From assembly GCA_963713965.1 (NCBI GenBank), contig OY970217.1:1488001-1552000 (forward strand): a stretch of 64,000 bases of DNA, written 5' to 3'. Origin of the DNA: CALAGB01 sp963713965 (GTDB lineage: Bacteria > Chloroflexota > Chloroflexia > Thermomicrobiales > Thermomicrobiaceae). The notes below the pieces were generated by a model, which was not told the DNA's origin, made no database searches, and saw nothing but the letters and a program-made list of their open reading frames with translations. Positions 43,231 through 53,026 of the stretch are shown piece after piece (position 1 is the first letter of the stretch; every line of letters starts with the position of its first letter). The position numbers and the translations under genes are program-made.

Positions 43231-45258
43231 GTGACAGACCGTGATGCTTCGACGATCCAGGTCATTGGGGATGTGACGGTCGACTGGGCCATTCTGGCGC
43301 CGTCCGCCTCCTCGACCGCCCTGGACAGCAGCTATCGCTGGGAACAGCCCGCCGCCGTTCACATGAGCCCTTTGGCCGGATCCGCTGCGTTCATCAGCGA
43401 TCTGCTGCATGCGGCGGTAAGGGAGTACGATGCACGCGTTCAGCCCCGCATCTCTGGACCCAGTCTGCCACGCGAAGCGTTCAGCAATCCCGCCGAGCCG
43501 TCGGTCGCGCGGAGTTTTGCCATTTGGGAGCAATATCCGCAGCGCCTTGGCAAACCGCAGCCGGTGTGGCGCATGCGCCAGTTTCTTGGACTGCAACTAG
43601 CCTCGTCTGCTCCCATCGATCAGCAGGCAGTTGAAGCTTCGGCCGATTGTCTGGTCATCGACGACGCCAACCTGGGCTTCCGCGACGACCCGAGTCGCTG
43701 GGACGCGCTGAACCTGGTTGCTGACCGGCCCCAGCACGTCATCGTGAAACTGAGCACCCCGTTGGCGGTCGGTCCGCTCTGGGATCATTTGATCGGCGGG
43801 TTCGCGGACCGGCTGACGGTCTACTGTTCGGTTGGCGATCTGCGCAAAGAGTACGCGCCGATTGGTCAGCCCCTCTCGTGGGAAAGAACCGGCAGCGATG
43901 TCGTCGACGCGATTCGGCGCCACTCGACGCTGACACGTGCCCGCCTGATCGTCGTCTCCCTGGGCCAGTGCGGCGCCGTCATGATCGAACCTGGAGAGAG
44001 CAACTGGCTCGTGTTCGATCCGCTGCATCAGGAGGGGGACTGGGAGCATGTCTGTCCGGGGTCCACACCCGGGCTGGGAACTGCCATCACCGCGTCCCTC
44101 GCGCTGGCGGCCGCGCGCGATCCGGAGTCTCCCGATTGGGAGTGCGCCGTCGCCCACGGATTGGCAGCCGGCCGGCAATTGCACGTGCGCGGATTCACCC
44201 CATCTCCCGATCGGCTGCTCTTCCCCGACGACGCAGTGCGGATGCTGTCGGGCGATGATCAAACAGGTTTTCAAACCTGTGAAATTCCCACCGACCCGGA
44301 GTGGCAAATCGCGTCGGCGGCCTTTCAGGGGAATGAACGCTCGGCGGCGGAGCGCATCGTGGTTGAAGGAGACGAGGTCGCTTGCCCGAACCTGCCAGTC
44401 GAGCGTATGGGCGTCTGGTCGTCGATCGATCGAACCGAGATCGAGAGCATGCGCAGCGTGCGACACATTATGCGGGAATACCTGCAGCAGGAGCGACCAC
44501 ATCGCCCGCTAAGCCTGGCCGTCTTCGGCCCGCCCGGATCAGGCAAGTCGTTCGCCATCAAGCAGATGGCCCGAGAGTGGATCGCCAGCGGCTTCCCGAT
44601 CGACGTGCTGGAGTTCAACCTGTCGCAGTTCGCTACCGGAGAACTGCCGCGTGCCCTACAGCGCGTACGGGATTGCGCTGTCGAGCGGCGCCTGCCGCTG
44701 GTTTTCTGGGACGAGTTCGACACGTCCGTCGATGGCCGTGAGCTCGGCTGGCTGGCCCAATTCTTGGCGCCGATGCAGGACGGTATGTTTCTGGAAGAGG
44801 GGATCGCGCGTCCGATCGGACCGGCGATCTTCATTTTCGCCGGGGGTACGCACGCGGCCATGGCGAGCTTCAAGGATCGCTCGGTCGACAGGCCGGCCGC
44901 CAAGGCCACTGACTTCCTCAGTCGCCTACGCGGGTTCGTCGACATCCTCGGGCCGAATCCGTCCGGAGATCAGGACCGGAGCTTCGTGCTGCGACGCGCG
45001 TTGCTGTTGCGCTCGTTTCTCAAGGCGAAGGCACCACAGCTACTCACGCACAACGTCCTTCAGATCGACCCGGGTGTGTTGCGCGCCTTTCTCGATGTCA
45101 CCAGCTACGTGCATGGGGCACGGTCGATGGAAGCCATTCTGGACATGAGCGCCCTGTCCGGAAAACTTCGTTACGAGCGTTCGGCATTGCCGCCGGCTCA
45201 TCAACTCGGGCTTCACGTCGAACCGGAGGAGTTTCTCGCCCTCGTCCACGACGAGTAG
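43231..45258 (+). CDS. Fusion of ribokinase/PfkB-like domain (apparently inactive) and AAA ATPase
   Basis: A 675-residue protein. Residues about 8-320 have a ribokinase-like order: IQVIGDVTVDWAILAP, DDANLGFRDDP, RARLIVVSLGQCGAVM and a PGLGTAITASLALAAA segment. The last aligns with the GAGD anion-hole motif, but the catalytic Asp is Thr284, so phosphoryl transfer seems lost. Residues about 400-670 form an AAA ATPase: Walker A GPPGSGKS at 433-440 and Walker B LVFWDEFD with Asp494-Glu495. No membrane segment. GTG 43231 has GGGGGA seven bases upstream; a longer frame reaches 43135. The gene sits between the SLOG gene and TIR genes, suggesting a nucleotide-sensing conflict system. Confidence 0.8.
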   Translation: MTDRDASTIQVIGDVTVDWAILAPSASSTALDSSYRWEQPAAVHMSPLAGSAAFISDLLHAAVREYDARVQPRISGPSLPREAFSNPAEPSVARSFAIWEQYPQRLGKPQPVWRMRQFLGLQLASSAPIDQQAVEASADCLVIDDANLGFRDDPSRWDALNLVADRPQHVIVKLSTPLAVGPLWDHLIGGFADRLTVYCSVGDLRKEYAPIGQPLSWERTGSDVVDAIRRHSTLTRARLIVVSLGQCGAVMIEPGESNWLVFDPLHQEGDWEHVCPGSTPGLGTAITASLALAAARDPESPDWECAVAHGLAAGRQLHVRGFTPSPDRLLFPDDAVRMLSGDDQTGFQTCEIPTDPEWQIASAAFQGNERSAAERIVVEGDEVACPNLPVERMGVWSSIDRTEIESMRSVRHIMREYLQQERPHRPLSLAVFGPPGSGKSFAIKQMAREWIASGFPIDVLEFNLSQFATGELPRALQRVRDCAVERRLPLVFWDEFDTSVDGRELGWLAQFLAPMQDGMFLEEGIARPIGPAIFIFAGGTHAAMASFKDRSVDRPAAKATDFLSRLRGFVDILGPNPSGDQDRSFVLRRALLLRSFLKAKAPQLLTHNVLQIDPGVLRAFLDVTSYVHGARSMEAILDMSALSGKLRYERSALPPAHQLGLHVEPEEFLALVHDE

Positions 45259-45316
45259 CCGGATCTGACAGTCTGCCGGTCGTCGTACTCCGCGTCGGCC
45301 CTGCGCGCGGTCGTCC

Positions 45317-45345
45317 TTGCATGCACGTCAATTCCAGCGTATTCT
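45317..45345 (+). promoter_or_regulatory. Sigma70-type promoter before the first TIR-STAND gene
   Basis: TTGCAT (45317-45322), 17-base spacer and TATTCT (45340-45345), giving a start near 45352, about 30 bases before the TIR gene's ATG at 45384. The gap to the PfkB-AAA stop is only about 60 bases, so this is a possible internal promoter. Confidence 0.5.
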
Positions 45346-45383
45346 GACAATATCGTGTGACCATTCTAAGTTGGAGCGGGACC

Positions 45384-48300
45384 ATGCCCGACCAGACCGG
45401 GGGTCATCCCTACGTCTTTGTCAGTTATGCGAGCGTCGACCGCGATCGGGTACTGCCCATCATCGATCGGCTGGAAGCGGTGGGGGTCAAGACCTGGATC
45501 GACCGGGACGGCATCCACGGCGGGGCCAACTACGCCTTAGAAATCGCTGAAGCCATTGAGCACGCGTCCGCGATGCTCATCATGTGCTCACCCGCTTCAC
45601 TCGCCTCCCGCAACGTCAAGCAAGAGATTGCGCTGGGCTGGCGTTTCGACAGACCGTACCTTCCGCTGCTCTTGGAGATGGTCGAGATCCCCAAGGACGT
45701 CGCCTACTGGCTGGAGGCATCGCAGTGGATCGAGGTCCTCGACCATTCCACCGAGACGTGGCTTGCCAATGTAGCGGACGCGCTCAAACGCCATGGATTC
45801 GAAGTCGCGTTTCCGAGTGAGAGCACGCAGTCACTGGCGGTCCGGCGCGCGCGGCCCTTGCTGGTCGGCCGGGAACGCGAGCAGACCCAACTCCGTGAGC
45901 AGCTCGAGCGAATGCTCGCCGGTCAAGGTGGAACGATCCTGGTCGGAGGCGAAGCGGGGATCGGCAAGTCGACGCTGGTGGAGGATCTCAGTGCCGAGGC
46001 GGAGGAACGTGGCTGCCTGGTCCTCTGGGGACACGCCTATGATCTCTCCGTCACACCGCCCTACGGACCGTGGCTGGAGATCTTCCGCCAGTTCCGTTCT
46101 GTCGCGGAGAGTCTGCCGCCTCTTCCGGCGTTCATTGGCAACGCTGAGGAACTGGCAAAGGCTGGCAGTCAGGAATCGATCTTCGCGGCTGTCACCGAAT
46201 TCTTCCGGTCGGTCGCGACACAACGGCCACTGATGCTGGTCCTTGACGACCTGCACTGGGCGGATCAGGCGAGCCTCGACTTCGTTCGCTATCTCGCGCG
46301 CCAGTTGCACGATCACGCGCTGCTCTTCGTCGCAACCTACCGCGAGGACGAACTGACCCGCCGACATCCGCTGGCCTTACTCCTCCCTCGCATGACCCGC
46401 GAAGCGCAGGCCGTGCGAATGAATTTGCGTTCCCTCGATGACCCAGCCATCGAGGCGCTGGTGGCGAGGCGCTATCGGCTGCCTGCTCCCGACGAACGGC
46501 GGCTGGTCGGACACCTCGCGCAACGCTCGGATGGCAATCCGTTCTTCGTCCGAGCGCTGCTCGACTCGCTGGAGCATGACGGCGTCGTGGCGGCCGAGGG
46601 CGACCACTGGAGGCTGGCGGCTCTGCCGGCGGCACATCTGCCGCCGTTGGTGCAAGAGGTGGTCGAAGCTCGGCTGGCCGTGTTGCCCGATGACGTGCGA
46701 GCGGTGCTGGAAGGCGCGGCGGTGCTAGGGCATGAAGTGCCGCTGGAGCCGTGGCAGCGCGTGACCGGGTTGGCGACCGAACAGTTGATTGCGGTCGTCG
46801 AGCAGGCGGCCACCGCAAACGTGCTGGAGAGACGGTGAACCAGACCGGCTGAGCTTCACCCACGCGCTGGTTCGGGAAGCACTTGTCGAGGGGATCACGC
46901 CGCTCCAGCGACGTGTCTGGCACCGGCGGGTGGCCGAAACTCTGCTGGCGGCGGCACGGCCCGATCCGGACGAAGTCGCGTATCACCTTCAGCAGGCAGG
47001 AGACGAACGCGAAGCAGAGTGGCTGATCCGGGCGGGGCTACGGGCCGAGCGGGCCTACGCGACCGTGACGGCAGCCGAGCGGTATGAGGCGGCGTTGCGT
47101 TTACTGGAGGCAGCATCACACGCCAGCGGCAACGCGGTTGGCTGCAATTCCGGATCGGCTGCGTACGACGCTTCTCGTATCCTCGGGAGGCGCTGGAGTA
47201 CTTCAACATTGCGCGCCGGACTGGCGAGGCCGCCGGCGACCGGGCGCTGGAAGCCTTCGCGTCGTACGGCGAGGGATTGCTGCGCTTCGGGCTTGGTGAC
47301 ACGGAGCAGGGTGCAAGGCAATGGCGCGCGGGAATCGAGAAGACAGAGGCGCTCCCTGCTGCCGATCGCGCCCGCAGGTTCAACGTCAATCGACGCCGCG
47401 CGGAATTTCTCGCCGGACGCGATGCCAGACGTATTTGACCTTGGCAGTGACCTCGTCAGGGACGACGCTCACTGCTCCACGGAGTGAGGCGATCCCGGAC
47501 TATGAGATCACCGGACGAGCCGCATTGGCCGGCCAACTGGCCGGGGTGGGCCGATCTCTGAGGCGCGAACGGTGCTCGAACCACTTGAGAAGCTCGACGA
47601 ACGCAGCCGAACGTCGGCCTTTCACGTCAATCGTGCGGTCCTCCATAGTCTGATGGGACGATCGGATGAAGCCAGGGAAGAGCTAAATCACGCGCGGCGC
47701 GATCCACAGACCGAGCCTATCTTGCGGGTCCGGATGGTGGCGACCCAACTCACGTTTTTCACACTCCCCTATGGATCTGAGAATCTTGACGAGCGAGCGA
47801 AGCGTACGCTGCGTTCGCCGCCGAGATACCCGACAGCGTCAGCGAGTCATTACCGCCGAGCTGGCCGCCCGAGACTCTGCCTGTTGCCGCTGGACGTGCT
47901 TGAAGGACAGTGGCGAGAAGTGCGCGAGCGGACCGTCGATGTTGATTGGGATGCCGGGCGATTTCATGACGCGCAGTGGTTACGCTTCCCCGTCGCAGAG
48001 GTCGCTGCGCATCAAGGTGATCGATCGGAGTTCCTCGTCCATCTTCAGGCGATCCTGCCAGATGGACCGACCACCAACCCAGGAGCGACGGCCATCATCC
48101 CCGCATTGCGCCTGCAACGGCTCAGTGCAGAACTTGCCATCGACGATGGCGATCTCCCGGCCGCACGAGCCTGGCTGGAGGCACACGACCGATGGCTCGA
48201 CTGGAGTGGCATCGTCCTGGGACGCGCCGATGGTTTGCTCGCCTGGGCTGTCTACCACCACGCGACCGGCGACCTGTCGACCGCCCGCCGCGTGGCCGAA

Positions 48301-48633
48301 CAGGTACTCGTCGCTGCGACCACTCCCAGACAACCCTTGGCGCTCATCGCTGTCCATCGCTTCCTGGGCCAACTTGACACCGAAGCCGGGCAATTCGATG
48401 CGGCCGAAGAGCATCTGCAGGAGTCAATGGCACTCGCCGAAGCCTGTGCCGCTCCCTTCGAGCGCGCACTGACGTTATTCGAGATCGCCAGACTGCGGTT
48501 GGCGCAGGGCCGGTCCGACGAAGCGCGATCGCTGCTGGCCGAGGTGCGGGATATCTGTGAGCCGCTGGAAGCCAGGCCGACCCTGGAGAAAGTGACAGCG
48601 CTGGAACAGGAGCTGGAGGCGCCCGATGCCTGA
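45384..48633 (+). pseudogene. TIR-STAND ATPase-TPR protein, copy A, multiply frameshifted
   Basis: Original domains: TIR (residues about 9-140), with SYASVDRDR, TWIDRDGIHGGANY and the likely catalytic Glu81 in NVKQEIALGW; STAND/AAA ATPase with Walker A GGEAGIGKS near residue 188 and Walker B LMLVLDDLHWAD; C-terminal helical/TPR part ending CEPLEARPTLEKV. The first frame stops at 46838 but homology continues in another frame as GEPDRLSFTHALVREAL. A second shift near 47115-47130 moves to a frame reading GWLQFRIGCVRRFSYPREAL, and a third precedes 47572, after which the frame is open to the stop at 48633. It is therefore broken. It overlaps copy B by 8 bases. Confidence 0.8.
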
Positions 48634-51600
48634 CGCTCCGTATGTCTTCATCAGCTATGCCAGTGCCGACCGCGAGCGGGTGCTGCCCATTGTCGACCGG
48701 CTGGAACAGGCTGGCGTCAAGACCTGGATCGACCGGGACGGCATCCACGGCGGCGCCAACTACGCCAAGGTCATCAGCGACGCGGTCAAGGAGGCCAGTG
48801 CGCTCGTGCTGCTGGCCTCACCGGCCTCCCTCGCCTCACGTAATGTACGGCAGGAGCTGGCGTTGGGCTGGCGCTTCGAGCGTCCGTACTTGCCGTTGCG
48901 TCTGGATCCGGTCGAGATTCCGGACGACCTGGCCTACTGGCTGGAGGCCTCGCAGTGGATTGAGGTGCTGGATCGGATTGAACATGAGTGGCTGAGCGAT
49001 TTGGCCGAAGCGCTGTTGCCGCTTGGCATCACCACTGACGTGCCACTTGCAGCTGCCTCGCCAGCTACGAGTCTCCCGCGAGAACGCCCGCTGCTGGTGG
49101 CACGCGAGAAGGAGCAATCCCAACTCCGTGAAGCGCTTGACCGAATGCTCGCGGGGCAGGGCGGGACAGTGCTGGTTGGGGGCGAGGCCGGCATCGGCAA
49201 AACGACCCTGGTCGAGGACCTGAGTATCCAGGCCGAAGACGCAGGCTGCCTGGTCCTCTGGGGCCATGCCTACGATCTCTCGGTGACGCCGCCGTATGGT
49301 CCCTGGCTGGAAATCTTCCGCCTGTACCGCCGGATGGCAGGCGGCTTGCCCTCGTTGCCTGCCTTCATCTTCGATGTGGAGGAACTGGAGAAAGTTGGCT
49401 CGCAGGAGACACTCTTCGTGGAGGTCGCCGACTTCCTCCGGTCGATCGCGGTCCGGTGCCCGCTCGCGCTGGTTCTGGATGACCTCCACTGGTTCGATCA
49501 GGCATCGCTTGATTTCGTGCGTATCCTGGCCCGGCAGATTGCAGGTGAGCGAATCTTGCTGGTGACTACCTACCGATCCGATGAACTACACCGGCGTCAC
49601 CCCCTCTTCACTCTTTTACCGCTGCTTGTCCGCGAGGCGGGCGCGGAACGTATCGACGTACGGGCCCTCGACCAGATCGGGCACCGCGCGTTAATTCACA
49701 GCAAATATGCGCTGGACGACGGCGACGCGAGGCGACTGGAGCAATACCTCGTCGAGCATGCCGAAGGGAACCCACTGTATGCGAGCGAACTATTGCGCAC
49801 GTTGGAGGATGAGCACGTCCTGGCTCGTGAGGACGGCAACTGGGTGCTCGGTGCACTGGAGCGAGTCCAGGTGCCACAGCTGTTGTTGCAAGTCATCGAA
49901 GCACGAGTGGCGCGGTTCGACGACGAAAGCCAGCGGCTGCTCGGCGTGGCGTCGGTCATTGGACAGATGGTGCCACTGAGTGTCTGGGCGACGGTTGGTG
50001 AGGTCGATGAGAGCGGCCTGCTTGACGTCGTGGAACGAGCCGAGGAGGCGCAGCTCATCACCGAGGCATCCGACGGGACTGGAGTGCAGTTCCGCCACGC
50101 GCTGTTCCGTGAGGCTCTGTACGAGCGCATCCCGTCAATACGACGTCGACGCATTCACCGGGATGTAGGCGCGGCGCTCGAACCGCTGGCATCCCCTGAT
50201 CCCGAAACGATTGCCTACCATTTTCAGCAAGCGGGAGACAAGAGAGCGGTTGATTGGCTCATCAAGGCAGCGCTGCGGGCCGAAGGCGCCTTCGTGCTAC
50301 GGACGGCTGCAGAACGATACGACGCGGCTCAAACGCTGCTCGAAAGCGATGCCTCCCAGGCGGAATTGCGTGGCTGGCTCCTCTACAGGCTGGCGTTCAC
50401 TAAACGTTTTTGGGCACCAGCGGAGAGTCTCGCGCTTCTGGATGAGGTACAGGGTCTGGCTCACCAAGTCGGCAATCACGCAATGAAGATTGTCGCGCAA
50501 GCCGATCGAGGCTTTCTCCACCATATGGCCGGAAACCTAGACGCATCGCTTAGGGACTTGCAGCCAGCCCTTGATGCCTACGATTCAGTTCAGCCCGATG
50601 TTTGGGCGGAGGACAGCGCCGGCTTCGCGGCTGTCTACCCCCATTGGTCCGGAAGTATGCACAGTACCTCTGATTTGTATCTCGACCATTCAATGGAGGT
50701 ACGGAGGCAGTCGATCGTTGTGTCGCTTGCCTCGCTTGGATATTTCAGAGACGCGTTGGACCTCGCCGAGCACTGGTGGTCGGAGTGGGAGGCCATTCCG
50801 GCCTGGAAGACTGCGAACGCTCTCGGTGGCTGTGGGATCGCATATGCCGCGCTTGGAGAGCCGGAACGAGCGTGGGCGGCATGGCAGGAATCCGTAGTTC
50901 TCAGCCTTGGCAATTACAACTACGTGGTGGCAGGCACGAATTTGTTTCGACTGCTGCGCTGGCGTTTATCGAAGGGGATTGGCAGAAAGCCGAGCGTGGG
51001 GCTGCGACCTTGGCGTCGACGACAATTCACCCGCTTATTCCAGCGTTGGCCAGATGTGTGCTTGGTCTGCTGGCCTGTCATCGTGGTGACATGACCGCGG
51101 CGTTGAAGCAGGCGGGTTGGATGCTCCCCAGCGGCCCGGCAACCGAACCAGGCAAGACGCTGTTCCTGGAAAGTCAGATCCTTCAGCGATTAGCAGTCGA
51201 ACTCTCGCTGGCCGAAAACGCTTTCCCCATGGCCCGCGCCTGGTTGGAAGCACACGATCGCTGGCTTGCGTGGGCTGGCGCTGTCCTTGGTCGGGCCGAG
51301 GGTGCTTTGCTCTGGGCCCGGTACCATCACGCCAGCGGCAATTCGGCGCAGGCACGCCACCATGCCGAGCAGGCGCTCGCCCACGCCTCCGACCCGCGTC
51401 AACCGCTCGCCCTCATCGCCGTTCACCGCTTCCTCGGGCAACTCGACACGGAAGAGCAGCAGTTTGACGCGGCTGCGGACCATTGGAAGAGTCGCTGCGC
51501 TCGCTGAGGCTGTGCCGCGCCGTTTGAGCGTGCGCTGACGCTGCTGGAGATCGCCAAGCTGCGAACGGCGCACGGGAATCCGGACGAGGCGCGAACGCTG

Positions 51601-51708
51601 CTCGCCGAGGTGCGCTCGATCTGCGAACCGCTGACAGCGAAGCCGACGCTGGAGCGAGTCGCCGCGCTGGATCGGCAGCTCGGAGCTGGTGCCTCCGATC
51701 CGAGCTAG
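48626..51708 (+). pseudogene. TIR-STAND ATPase-TPR protein, copy B, frameshifted
   Basis: The first frame (48626-51094) runs through TIR (SYASADRERVLPIVDRL, NVRQELALGW) and the complete STAND ATPase (GGEAGIGKTT, LALVLDDLHWFD), into the TPR part. Near 50935-50945 the reading frame shifts: the proper continuation STAALAFIEGDWQKAERGAA is in another frame. Near 51480-51520 at least two further small deletions occur; family-typical CAAPFERALTLLEIAKLR resumes in yet another frame to a TAG at 51706-51708. Residual TPR helices resemble copies A and C. Copy B overlaps A's end and is very similar to it in nucleotide sequence around the TIR core. Its stop overlaps the convergent threonine aldolase gene's stop. 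Confidence 0.82.
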
Positions 51709-52829
51709 CTCTCGGCCCGCTCCAGCAGGGCCCCGATCGTCGCCGTGATCTCTTCGCGGCTGAGCGCCAGCGTGGCGTCGCCGACGGTGAACTCCCACTT
51801 CTGATAACCGGGCAGTGGCGATGGCGCCAGCGAACGCAGCACGCCGATGCCGGTCTCCTCGGCAATCTCGATAGCGGCGGTGAGCAGCCGGTCGCGGTCG
51901 CCACGGACGTAGAGATGCATCATGTTCGTCTGCGGCGGGTTAGGCACGATCGCGATCTGGGGGAAGACCGCGAGATCAGACGCGATCTCGACCGCTCGGT
52001 GATGATAGTCGGCCATCCGTCCCAGCCGTTGTTCCAGGCCGAGTCGAGCCGAAAGCACGTAGGGAAACATCTGCAATAGCCGGCCGCCATGCCGGTGCTG
52101 CCAGACGCGCGCCTCGACGATCACCTCCGCTGGTCCGGCCAACGCGGCTCCGGTCAGAGCGCCCAGTCCCTTGTAGAACGAGACGTAGACCGAATCGAAC
52201 AGCGCGGCGATCTCGGCGTAGGGTCGCCCGTAGTACGGACCGGATTCCCACAGACGGGCGCCATCCATGTGGGCGGCGGCACCGCGCGCATGCGCCCAGT
52301 CGACCTGGGCCACGAGGTCGTCCCAGTCTGGCAGCTGGCCGCCGATCTCGCGTTGGGGCAGTTCCAGCAGGAGCGCGGCGAGCGGCTCGGCGACCGACTG
52401 GAGATCGTCGAGCGTCAGCAGGCGATCAGGATTGCCGACCGCAATCCCGCGCAGGCCGTGCAGCCGCTGATAGGCGTAGCCCTCATGAAGGTCGAGATGG
52501 TTCCTGGGGTGCATAGCAACGTTGGGGCTTCCGCGGCGTTCGGACCAGATGCGGAGCGCGATCTGCTGCGCCAGCGTACCGCTCGGCAGAAAGACCGCCG
52601 CCTCCTTCCCCAGCAGCTCGGCGATCTGCGACTCGAACTCATTGATCACGTCGCCCTTGCCGTAGCGGTCGGGGACCATGTCGGGGTCGGCCGCTTGGGA
52701 CAGCTCGAGCAGGATCTCACGCGGCGAGCGCGAGCCGTGTGACGTGAGGAAGCGGGTGCATCCGCGGAAGGCTTGCTCGGCGCGTTCGGTCAGCGCCGCG
52801 GTCTGTTGGAGTTGGTCCCCTGCATCCAT
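51705..52829 (-). CDS. Threonine aldolase-family PLP enzyme
   Basis: A 374-residue beta-eliminating-lyase/threonine-aldolase-like protein of PLP fold type I. FESQIAELLGKEAAVFLPSGTLAQQIALRI is the family entry; HMDGARLWESGPYYG holds the conserved Asp-Gly-Ala-Arg, and SVYVSFYKGLGALTGAAL carries the PLP lysine in the FYKG motif. It probably cleaves a beta-hydroxy amino acid such as L-threonine to glycine and an aldehyde, but the specificity is not readable. AAGGAG precedes the ATG. It is inserted, on the opposite strand, between copies B and C of the TIR genes. Confidence 0.85.
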   Translation of the reverse strand: MDAGDQLQQTAALTERAEQAFRGCTRFLTSHGSRSPREILLELSQAADPDMVPDRYGKGDVINEFESQIAELLGKEAAVFLPSGTLAQQIALRIWSERRGSPNVAMHPRNHLDLHEGYAYQRLHGLRGIAVGNPDRLLTLDDLQSVAEPLAALLLELPQREIGGQLPDWDDLVAQVDWAHARGAAAHMDGARLWESGPYYGRPYAEIAALFDSVYVSFYKGLGALTGAALAGPAEVIVEARVWQHRHGGRLLQMFPYVLSARLGLEQRLGRMADYHHRAVEIASDLAVFPQIAIVPNPPQTNMMHLYVRGDRDRLLTAAIEIAEETGIGVLRSLAPSPLPGYQKWEFTVGDATLALSREEITATIGALLERAES

Positions 52830-53026
52830 CCGCTTGCTCCTTCACGATCCCTGTTGTGCACACCCGAAACATGGGTACACGTTAGCACGGCAGCGGCGGT
52901 TGGCGTAGCCCTGTTGACACCGTCCAGGTGCGATCAAGTTCCATACGATCTGGTTCTCTTGCTATCCACTCAGACGCGGCGTACGCTGCTCATACCGACG
53001 CTTTCGAGCCGCAGCACGGGGGAAAC

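Noticed and set aside
46830..46842. In-frame TGA in TIR copy A as another Sec codon
   Set aside because: The downstream sequence in that frame does not match homologues; homology resumes in a shifted frame, so it is a frameshift, not read-through.
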